A stretch of DNA of 64,000 nucleotides, from positions 62,001 through 126,000 of the forward strand of contig JAQMWT010000534.1 of the NCBI GenBank assembly GCA_029834535.1. The letters run 5' to 3'. A program made the translations under genes and the position numbers. The DNA is from Chrysophaeum taylorii. Taxonomy: Eukaryota > Sar > Pelagophyceae > Pelagomonadales > Pelagomonadaceae. The notes under the pieces were generated by a model, which saw only the letters and a list, made by a program, of their open reading frames with translations, had not been told where the DNA came from and made no database searches. Shown piece by piece: positions 55,191 through 64,000 of the stretch (within the stretch, counting starts at the first letter, position 1; each line of letters starts with the position of its first letter).

Positions 55191-55455
55191 CTCGTCGCCG
55201 CCAGCGCAGCCGCTGATGAATGTCACTGGTTCTAGAAGCTTTCTCTCATCCCACACCTATCTGTTTTCGTATGATCAAGCTCACGCTATCCCATTTTGCT
55301 TATTGATAACGCTAGCGCACCACATGTCGCTAATCATCCTAAAGTCAGTGTCCTTCTCGTCATATTAACTTACGAGAATTTCGCATTCGTGACTACCAAG
55401 CTAATTCGATCATTAGACCTCCTCTCTGGTGTCCTACTTACTCTCTACCAGGTGG

Positions 55456-56700
55456 TCCGAACGCGCGTGCGGCTGCGGCGCGGCTTTGGCGTGGGCAGTG
55501 TCTGCGTGATCATTCAAGGGAGCGGCGGTACGAGGAGCGAGTTTTGTGACTTCCTTGTGTGTGACGAAGATGATGATGCAGGGTTCACCCCCTCGAGTCG
55601 AATCTCTTGGGAGAGGGACGACTCAGTCACTCGAGAGAGAGTGATTGACCTCGAGGGCGCTGTCCGAACTGGGTCTTCGAAGACGGAAAGTGCCGTTGTC
55701 GCCCTCGCTGTCGCGACCTCCGCCGCTCACCTGGGCTGCAACCTGCCAGCAAAGTGGCTGGTTTGGAGTGGGCCTGCCAGCCATCTCGTAGCTTCCAGTA
55801 CTACAACTTCCGCGCTCACCCGGATGGTCGCGCCCTTCCGCGTCTGGATCATCGACGGCTAGATGTTCTCCATCTTCTAGTCACTGACGGCAAGACCTGG
55901 AAGCTCGCTCGCTCATCTACTACCCTACTGCTTCCTCGCTCGTTCCTCGGCCGGAGACTACATAGATACGAGGGCGACGGCAAAGGCAATAAAAACCACT
56001 GCGACATCCTCGCGCTGTAATATGGGGCGGATCGCCAACCACACCAACGACGTCGAGTGAGCCGCCTCGTCGATCGCCAGAGCCGTCGCCGAGTTCGTCC
56101 GGACTGCGTTCCAGCACGTCCTCGTGGCAGTCCTCCTGATCAAATACCCCCGCAGCAAGCTCCTACAATTGGTGTTCACGATTGCCGGGTCCAACGAGAA
56201 GGAGGGCAACAGCGAGCTCCGGATCCACCACGAGCGTGCGCTAAATACCAGCCGCATCAAAGTCTGGCTTGTCGGCGAGTTCGAGAAGCAGCTGCTGATA
56301 CGGCAACGGTGCGTCGTTCCATTATTAACAAAGTCATGGTCTGCCTTGACAACGCGTTCCTATAGCAGTTGAGGAAATGTACGAGAGCCCTTCGCGGCCG
56401 CGGGTCCGCAACAGTTCGGCGCCGGAACGTGGGCGCGATGCCATAGAACAGCACGCTGCCGCCCGCGAGAAGTCGGCCAGGGCGACGATGTCCGGACTTC
56501 GTCCCCAAGTAGGTCGGCTTGCACATCACTGTGCCCCACGAGAGCGGCAAGGGCATTCGTCTCGTGCGTGCCGATGAGCTCAAATCTGCGCTCGTCGAGG
56601 AGCTCGCAGGCTGCCCTCGGCCCGGCCCGCAGGGCGCGCCCCCTCTGCCTCAGCCCAATCAGTCCTCGACCGATCCTCGCCGCAACCAAACGTTCGTGTC
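55456..56700 (+). pseudogene. Host coding remnants between Copia B and the STAND gene
   Basis: Plus-strand protein-like stretches in several frames: EFCDFLVCDEDDDAGFTPSS and ISWERDDSVTRERVIDLEGA (55530-55660), LDVLHLLVTDGKTWKLARSS (about 55862), VAVLLIKYPRSKLLQLVFTI with ALNTSRIKVWLVGEFEKQLL (56120-56300), and LHITVPHESGKGIRLVRADE (about 56520). Stops and frame changes separate them; some could be introns. No domain is recognised. Sequence change at 55455 marks the edge with Copia B. Confidence 0.33.
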
Positions 56701-57101
56701 CTCGTCACCTGGGCCGCCCGCCGTTGGCCGGTGCCGCGCCCTATTTCGCTTTCTTCTTCCGTCCGCGTTGTCGTCCTCGCGCTCCCCCCATCGCGGCGCG
56801 GCCTCTCAGCGCTTTGGGTATGGTCTCCGGAAAGGCGCTCCGTCATGCGGGGACGCGACAGGCGAGAGGGCCAGGTCGCCCGCTGGATGCTGGACACCTT
56901 GCAGGCAGGAAGGAACAAACAAGGGCCGCACACACGGTGGGCTCCACGTCAGAATGAAACCAACTTGGTGTATATCTGATATCCATCATCGGACGTCTTC
57001 GTCCCACAAGCTCAAGTTGCACATTTCGAAATTTATTCAACGGAATATCGAAATTTCCAGTAATAAGGGTTATTATTAGATTTGGTTGGAGGCCGAAGAA
57101 G
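56701..57101. other. Upstream region of the STAND gene
   Basis: No gene. It becomes AT-rich over the last 140 bases and holds a direct repeat, TCGAAATTT, at 57026-57034 and 57048-57056 (22-base spacing), about 50 and 75 bases before the ATG. It may be a promoter element; no TATA box was identified with confidence. Confidence 0.35.
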
Positions 57102-60100
57102 ATGAAGGAAGCGATCGAGCGGACGGACCCAAAGAGAGAGGAGGTGGAGCGAGTGGACGCTATTGTTGACCGCGGGCTCGACATTGTCACGACTCTCTTG
57201 ACGATTGGAAAGGCGATTCCCCTAATCAGTGCCCCATGCGGCGTTGCCAAGGAGATCCTCGAGGACGTGCGAAAATACAAGAACAAGGCGAATGACGTGG
57301 TACAGGCCGGTCGCCGCGTCCTTGATGTCCTCGAGTTCCTCCGACTCCTCGCGCCTCGCGTCCACGAGCTAACCCCTGAATCAAAGCGCGAGGTGCGCGC
57401 GGCGATGGAAGACATCACGCGGTTGCTCGTGGAGTTCGAGACGGCCGTTAAAAAATTCGGCGAGCCCGGCTTCTTCGAGCGAGCCTGGAAGCTGCGCAAG
57501 TACGCGGGGACGCTCTCGCGCCTCGACGGTGAGATCCGCGACAAGCTCGACTTCCTGACGAATGCGTACGGCCTTGCGAGAGACGCCCACGTCGAGGGCT
57601 TGATACGAGGTATTCCGTACGAGCTCGAGCAGGCGCTCAAGAAATATGCCGACAAGCGCCACGACGACGACGAAAGGGCGCTCAAGGACGTGGCCAAGGA
57701 GGGCGGCGTCGACCCAGAGGAGACCACGACGGCGCTCGTCGTGCTGCACCAGAAAATGGACGAGCTCGTCGTGCTCGAGAAGGAGATCTATGTTAAGCTC
57801 GAGGGACAAGACGCCCTGTTGAAGCGCGCCATTGAACGCTTCGATGGCGCTGCTGTTCAAAATGCCCGCGAGAAGGTGGTCGAAGTGATGGCCAAAACAT
57901 GCTCGCTCGATGTGTACGAGAAAGGCCTCGTCTTGCAGCTGCTCGTGGCGAGCTTCGCTGACGACACCAAGACGATCGAAGCACTCCTAGAAAAGGCGCC
58001 GGATATAATCCACGAGAAGTTGTCCGACGTCGGCGGCGCCTGTTGGGCGCTCTCGGCGCTTCACGTCTCAGCGATGCGTGGCAACATAAAGGCCATCAAG
58101 AAGCTGAGAAACATGAACGGTGACTTCACCATCGCCGACGCGCGCCAGCGGATGCCGTTGCATCACGCCGCTGCTCACGGCCACGTCAACGTGGTCTCTT
58201 ATTTGCTAAGGCACTGCGGTGTCGATGTCAACGCCAAAGATCGCAGCGACCGGACAGCCTTGATGCGCGCCAGCTACGAAGGGTTCCTCGACGTCGTCGT
58301 TTGTCTTGTTGACGTCGGTAAAGCAGACGTGAACGCCGGATACGATGACGACTACGGCGAGGAAACTGCCATCGACTGTGCTCTTTGTGGAGGCCACACC
58401 GACGTTGTGAAGTTCTTGGAGGAGCGCGGGGCACGTCGACTCTCCAAACCAATGCCGATGAAAACTAGCGGTGTCTCGATGTTTACGCTGACTCTTGGCG
58501 TTTGTCAGACAGCAAGCGTGCGTCTCTTATCCCCTATCGCCGAAAAACAGTGCGACCAGAAAAGTTCGGGCGACGTCGTGATGTCAAGTAGCGGAGTTTC
58601 CGTCGATCAACCCGTGGCAGAAGAAAAAGATGCTGTTGCTGCTGACAATGTCTTGGGCACGCACGAGCGGTATTCTGGCGAATCCGTCGACACAGGCATT
58701 GTTGATCCTCTTTCCACGAAACTCACCAAACCCCATCGTTCTCTCGGCGTCGGCAACCTCGATATAGGACACCTTGTTTGCTTGCCTACGACAGGCCGGC
58801 CCGTGTTTGAAGTCGTCGACTTCGTCGCGGAAGGGGCTCATGGCGAAGTCTACGTGGTTCGATCGACGACTCGAGCAGCGGCGTCGTTTGCGATGAAATG
58901 CGTCCGTTCGGACGATGAGCTCCGCGGCGCTTCGGGCGCCGCGAAGAAGAAGAATAATATCGAGGAAGAAATCCGACTTTGTCGCGAGGCCTTGCTTATG
59001 GCCGAGCTCGGCACGCACCCTCACATCGTTTCGTTGCACTACTGCGTCGTGTCAGGCAGTAATGCAGAATTCTTGCTCTTCATGACGCTCGTCGACGGGG
59101 CCCGCGACTTGGAGCGACTCGTCTCGAGCGGCGACCTTTACGACCGGGACACGCGTCTCGTGCGCGCGTCAATCTTCTCAATACTTCAGCAATTGGCCTC
59201 GGCGCTTGCATTTTCTCACTCGCGAGGCGTTCTGCATCAAGACGTCAAGCTCGAAAACGTATTGGTCGACACCGTGGGTCGCGCCTATCTGGGGGACTTT
59301 GGTCTCGCGCGCCACGGCGATGGGGTCGGCGCGCAGCTCCGAGCGCCGCTCGAGGGTTGCACACCGGCATACGCGTCCCCCGAAGTAATTGCGGCGCTCG
59401 ACATACCGTCGGGTCGAAATCGCGGGGTCATACGGAGTGTTTCTCCCGCCGAGACTGATATTTGGGCGTTTGGAGTCGTCGCCCTACTCTTGTACCATGG
59501 TGACGAGGAGGGGTGTCCCGAAATGCAGACGGCGCTCGAGAGTATCCAGACGCTGCAGGCACCAGAGCCAAGTTGGGGGCGGCTCGAAGTGCGCGCTTGG
59601 TTGCAAAAGCACTCGCTCTCCATTCAGGAGGACACACTCGACGGTGCAGCGCTATTCGAATTGTCGCCGAACAACCTCCACGATGCTTTACCGTGGCTTC
59701 CAAAGAAACGAGATCGAGCACGATTGCGTCGAATGCTCTTGGCGCCACCTCCCGCCGTGAGCATTCTCCTTCGGCAATGTCTCGCCGCTGACATCACCCA
59801 AAGACCAACCTGCGGCGCAGCTCTGCTCGAATTGATGCAAGTTCCCGCCACGTCGACAACTCATCATCATCCTGTGGAGGAGGATGTCGCAGGGACGCTG
59901 CTCAATATTGGCCGAGCGTTGGTCGAGCTAGAAGATGTTAAACTTGCATGCAGGGCACTCGAGGCTGCGGCGGCGAGTGGCAGCGACGCGGCAGAATGTT
60001 ACTCGCTCATCGCGTGCGCGCACGTGCGCGCTGGCAGCTGCGAAGAAGCAATGGTGGCATGCGACCGGGCTTTGAGCCACGACGCAGAGCACGGCGTTGC

Positions 60101-63100
60101 GCTTTTTGCCAAGGCGGAGGCAACGTATCGCCACGACTCCTCGGACTCGCTGTTTCTCGATGTCGTACACCAGGCGCAGCTGTATGATGCGAAGCTCTTT
60201 CCCGCACCGCGCGTGGAAAAGGGCGCCGTCGCCTACCTCGAGGCCGCCAAAGACGAAGCGGACTGGGCGCGCGATCCCGTCACCGACGACCGTGTCTCGG
60301 TGTCTAAGTGTTTGCGAGACCTCCCGCCAAAAATCGTCTATCGACGCGACGTCAAGACCGATTTTCGGGGTGCGCCACCGTCCACGACGGCGGAGGGCTC
60401 GAGCGTTCGAGGAGCCCTCGCCGACGTCTTGCACATCGGCGAAGGCGTCGATGCGGCGATGCGCACGGGTCGCGTTGTGATCGAGGGAGACGCGGGCTCG
60501 GGAAAGGGGTGGATTCTGCGCGCTGTCGTTGTTGCGCTGTGCAAGAAGCAACTCGATAATGTTTCGGGTGAATCGAGCGAGTCGGAATTCCTGCTCCCAT
60601 TGACCATCGCTCTTTCGAGCATCGAAGATCCCAAGAGCGACTGGGTCGGTCGCATGATCAACAATGTTCGAGAGGGTGGCGACGCCCTTCGAGCAGCGCG
60701 GATGGACCGACGTCTTGTTCTTTGTCTCGACGGCCTCGACGAAGTCGCGCCGACAACTCGACCGTCGCTCGTCGAGAAGATTGTCGAGTTCGCCCCAGGT
60801 TGTGCTCTGACTGTCATCACCTCGCGTCCGGCAGCTGGGAACATCGGCGATCTCGCCCCGCACGGCTTTGCGTTCCTTAGCATTGCTCAAGTCGATCGCA
60901 GACGCGTCGAGGCCCTTAAGGGTATTCCTCCCGACATCGCGAGTTTCGTCGAGACTCCTCTAGCCCTCCGGCTCGCGTTGCTTGCCTTATCTTCTCCTGG
61001 AGAATTGCAGACACCAGCTTTTCTTCTTCGCGATCGTTCTGATTTGTTCTGCGTGGCGGACGAGATGTTTGTGGCTCGCGCTGTGGCGTCGACGCGACAA
61101 GACGGAGCGCTCGCACTTGCGCGTGATGTTCTCCGAGAGTGCGGCAGAGCGTGGAAGTGCGCAAGGTCTTCGAGCGACTTGCGCTCGTGGCGCACCAGGA
61201 TCGACGAACTTTGATTCAACGTGGCGACCTCGAGAGCTTGGGATCCCACCGCTTGGCTGCGGCGGTTTGGAGCTTAGCGCGGTCCGGGCTGTTGCCTCCA
61301 TTCGCGCCGCGGGGGAGCAGCTCGGTTGCCTTCTTCCACCTAACGTTCCAGGAATATTATGTTGCGGCGCTCCTTGGCCTAGACAGCTTGCTTGTTGGCG
61401 ACTCGTTCGACGTCGGCGACCCCTGGTGGCAATCACCCGCGCTCTTTGCGTTCCAGCTCGCGGAGCCGGGTGGACGCGAGCGTGCGCTCGCCGCCCTCGC
61501 TCGGAAGATTCCCGCGGTGCGTCTTGGCGAGACGGTCGAAGTCCTTTTGGAAAATTTTTGGACGTATTACCCACATATTGTTGTCTCGTTGGACGAGTTC
61601 GGATCGAGTCGCAAAATTGGTGTCAAAGAACATTCGTGGTCCGAACAAACACAAGCCGTCTCCGTGGAACGCGTGCGGCGAGATGTGGCGGGAGTTGCAG
61701 CGCTCGCACGGCGCGCAGCCGCAGAAGGCGAAACTGCGCTCGTGGCAGGACTTCTGGATCGTGGTGCCGACCTCATCACGCCAGTCGATTCCACGACGAA
61801 AGATAGCGCGCTGCATGCGGCCGCGAGGTCTGGCAGGCCCGAATGTGCTCGACTCTTGATTCGCGCCGGCGCGTGGTCGCACTCTATGAATAAGTTTGGT
61901 TCTTGTCCAGTCGACCTCGCTTTCTCTCGCGTGGTCCGAGCCGACCAAAGAGCTGAGATGGTTCGTCTCTTTCGGCCACCACAATGCGATGAAGACCTTT
62001 CCGCTCATCCTATCGTTCCAGAAGTTCTAGAGTGGCTCGACGCCAATCAAGCATTAGACGCGATTCCTAAAGACTGGGACGACGAAGTGCGTTTGTACGC
62101 GTTCGCTCAAGCGTGTCATCGAAGGCAAGTGCAAGCCGCCGCGACACTAGCGCCCACCATCGACGCGAATGGTCGTTTCCCTTGCGGCGGCAATAGTAAA
62201 CCGCTTCATTTCGCGGTCGTTAATTCGTGCATTCGTGCCGTGAGCGTGCTGATCGAACGAGGAGCGCGATTGCACGACGGGATGGGCGAATCAGCGTTGG
62301 CACTCGCTTCGAGATTGTATCGCACGGATGCTCTCTCGATGATACTTCAAAACATGCAGTTCGACGAGGAAGCTCTCGTGTTACATCCTGCTGCGCAGTT
62401 TGGGTTTATCGAATGCGTCCGCCTGTTGATCGAGAAGGGCGCCGACGTCGACAAAGCGTGGACCGACGATGGCGCGACCCCGCTTTACATGGCGTCTGAG
62501 AACGGCCACGTCGAGTGCGTCCAGCTGTTGATCGAGAAGGGCGCGGTCGTCGACAAAGCGCGGACCGACGATGGCGCGACACCGCTTTACGCGGCGTCTC
62601 AGAACGGCCACGTCGAGTGCGTCCGGCTGTTGATCGAGAAGGGCGCCGACGTCGACAAAGCGCGGACCGACGATGGCGCGACACCGCTTTACGTGGCGTC
62701 TTTTAACGGCCACGTCGAGTGCGTCCGGCTGTTGATCGAGAAGGGCGCCGACGTCGACAAAGCGCGGACCGACGATGGCGCGACACCGCTTTACGTGGCG
62801 TCTGAGAACGGCCACGTCGAGTGCGTCCAGCTGTTGATCGAGAAGGGCGCGGTCGTCGACAAAGCGCGGACCGACATCGGCGCGACCCCGCTTTGCGCGG
62901 CGTCTGAGAACGGCCACGTCGAGTGCGTCCGGCTGTTGATCGAGAAGGGCGCCGACGTCGACAAAGCGCGGACCGACGATGGCGCGACACCGCTTTACGC
63001 GGCGTCTCAGAACGGCCACGTCGAGTGCGTCCAGCTGTTGATCGAGAAGGGCGCGGTCGTCGACAAAGCGCGGACCGACATCGGCGCGACCCCGCTTTGC

Positions 63101-64000
63101 GTGGCGTCTTTTAACGGCCACGTCGAGTGCGTCCGGCTGTTGATCGAGAAGGGCGCCGACGTCGACAAAGCGCGGACCGACGATGGCGCGACACCGCTTT
63201 ACGTGGCGTCTGAGAACGGCCACGTCGAGTGCGTCCAGCTGTTGATCGAGAAGGGCGCGGTCGTCGACAAAGCGCGGACCGACATCGGCGCGACCCCGCT
63301 TTGCGTGGCGTCTGCGATCGGCCACGTCGAGTGCGTCCGGCTGTTTATCGAGAATGGAGCCGACGTCAACAAAGCGCGGACCGACAATGGCGCGACCCCG
63401 CTTTACGTGGCGTCTGCGATCGGCCACGTCGAGTGCGTCCGGCTGTTGATCGAGAAGGGTGCCGACGTCGACAAAGCGCGGACCGACAATGGCGCGACCC
63501 CGCTTTACGTGGCGTCTGCGATCGGCCATGTCGACTGCGTCCGTCTGTTGATCGAGAAAAGCGCCGACGTCGACAAAGCGCGGACCGACAATGGCGCGAC
63601 CCCGCTTTACGTGGCGTCTGCGATCGGCCACGTCGAGAGCGTCCGTCTGTTGATCGAGAAGGGCGCCGACGTCGACAAAGCGCGGACCGACGTTGGCGAA
63701 ACCCCGCTTTACGTGGCGTCTCAGAACGGCCACGTCGAGTGCGTCCAGCTGTTGATCGAGAAGGGCGCCGACGTCGACAAAGCGCGGACCGACGATGGCG
63801 CGACCCCGCTTTGCGTGGCGTCTCAGAACGGCCACGTCGAGTGCGTCCGGCTCTTGATCAGCAAAAACGCCGATGTAAACAAAGCGCGGACCGACATTGG
63901 CGAAACCCCGCTTCACGCGGCGTCTCGCAACGGCCACCTGGAGTGCGTGCAGTTTCTAATCGCGAAGGGTGCCGACGTCAAGGCAAGGACCCTAGATCAT
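57102..64000 (+). CDS. HeLo-like/ANK/kinase/SAM/TPR/NACHT/ANK STAND-type protein
   Basis: Open at the window edge. The first 1370 codons are uninterrupted (57102-61214). Residues 11-165: helical bundle resembling the MLKL 4HB/HeLo cell-death domain. 315-447: four ankyrin repeats. About 566-915: protein kinase with glycine loop GAHGEV, Lys599, HQD (His712, Asp714), Asn719, DFG (Asp732) and YASPEV, with a SAM-like domain inserted at 825-878 before the last kinase helices. 926-1010: two TPRs. 1120-1290: NACHT ATPase with Walker A GDAGSGKG (Lys1135, then Gly where Ser/Thr is usual), Walker B LCLDGLDE (Asp1210) and VITSRP. The NACHT-associated part then continues in the +2 frame from about 61124-61170, with FFHLTFQEYYVAALL at 61331-61375, ankyrins near 61806 and an array from 62400. 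The frame change may be an intron, slippage, a sequencing error or a mutation. By family logic it would be a cytosolic sensor coupling ligand binding to phosphorylation or cell death. Partners are unknown. Confidence 0.85.
62400..64000 (+). repeat. Ankyrin array: about 16 nearly identical 99-bp units
   Basis: Each 33-residue unit reads like GHVECVRLLIEKGADVDKAR followed by TDDGATPLYVASENG. Many units are almost identical at the DNA level. Two unit types partly alternate (CVRLLIEKGADVDK with TDDGATPLY, and CVQLLIEKGAVVDK with TDIGATPLC), giving a partial 198-bp higher-order period. Only the last two units before the edge diverge more (LLISKNADVNK, FLIAKGADVK). This points to recent expansion or gene conversion. 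The array runs off the window. Confidence 0.95.

Larger units (their letters stand above)
45505..55455 (+). mobile_element. Copia B: methyltransferase-bearing Ty1/Copia fossil
   Basis: Parts in order: edge motif shared with Copia A (45510-45593), repeat R nested in it (45594-46626), leader with a primer-site-like sequence (about 46783), gag-like region (46.8-48.7 kb), protease (about 49.0 kb), cytosine-5 methyltransferase (49.5-50.9 kb), integrase (51.5-52.2 kb), RT and RNase H (53.6-55.2 kb). The right side ends abruptly at 55455, where Copia A continues. A SINE-like element sits in the RT region. The close match to Copia A suggests recent activity of the family. The copy is broken, with roughly six to ten breaks. 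Confidence 0.85.

Noticed and set aside
57381-57860. Minus-strand frames of 159-294 codons opposite the STAND gene (also 59928-60890)
   Set aside because: The sense strand there carries clear domains. The antisense frames have no motif and reflect codon bias.
62381-63937. A 518-codon open frame on the minus strand
   Set aside because: It is the antisense of the ankyrin array. The 99-bp period and GC-rich codons keep it open; its 33-residue repeats simply mirror the sense units.

Overview
The window looks like nuclear DNA from a GC-rich microbial eukaryote, probably an alga or related protist. Ty1/Copia elements, a hAT DNA transposon with 8-bp target duplications, SINE-like retroposons, short GT-AG introns and many simple repeats argue against a prokaryote or an organelle. 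A long, nearly intronless ankyrin-kinase-NACHT gene would fit stramenopile, haptophyte or dinoflagellate-type genomes, but I cannot name the species. No rRNA or tRNA gene and no CRISPR array was seen.

Layout. From 0 to 10 kb lie decayed or uncertain coding fragments, a hAT relic (2.3-2.9 kb), one copy of an unidentified duplicated gene (P1, minus strand, 4.2-5.2 kb), a truncated bHLH gene start (5.4 kb) and several micro- and minisatellites. From 10.2 to 16.3 kb is Copia A (+). From 17 to 21 kb are minisatellites and two copies of a 1-kb repeat (R), with an intact-looking bHLH gene between them at 18.6 kb. From 21.3 to 23.5 kb are a SINE-like insertion and minus-strand coding fragments. From 23.6 to 28.6 kb is Copia C (-), a separate Copia lineage. 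From 29.6 to 32.2 kb is hAT copy 1 (-). From 32 to 40 kb are weak host-like fragments and P2, the second P copy, carrying a GGACA expansion. From 40.1 to 43.6 kb is hAT copy 2 with both ends and a perfect 8-bp target duplication, and with a SINE-like element inside it. At 45 kb is a probable mitochondrial uL10 gene. From 45.5 to 55.5 kb is Copia B (+), with R near its left end and a SINE-like element in its RT region. From 57.1 kb to the window edge is one large signalling or immune-type gene, open at its 3' end.

Two things stand out. First, Copia A and B belong to a family that carries a cytosine-5 DNA methyltransferase domain between protease and integrase, so a retroelement carries the enzyme class that normally silences or marks it. 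Second, the gene from 57.1 kb combines an MLKL/HeLo-like helical N terminus, ankyrins, a protein kinase with a SAM-like insert, TPRs, a NACHT ATPase and a long, nearly identical ankyrin array. This is the layout of a STAND-type sensor and effector. The bHLH gene has two perfect CACGTG boxes directly before its ATG, and its basic region predicts binding to that same site, which suggests autoregulation. Most of the remaining sequence is nested repeats whose insertion order can be read from target duplications and one empty site.
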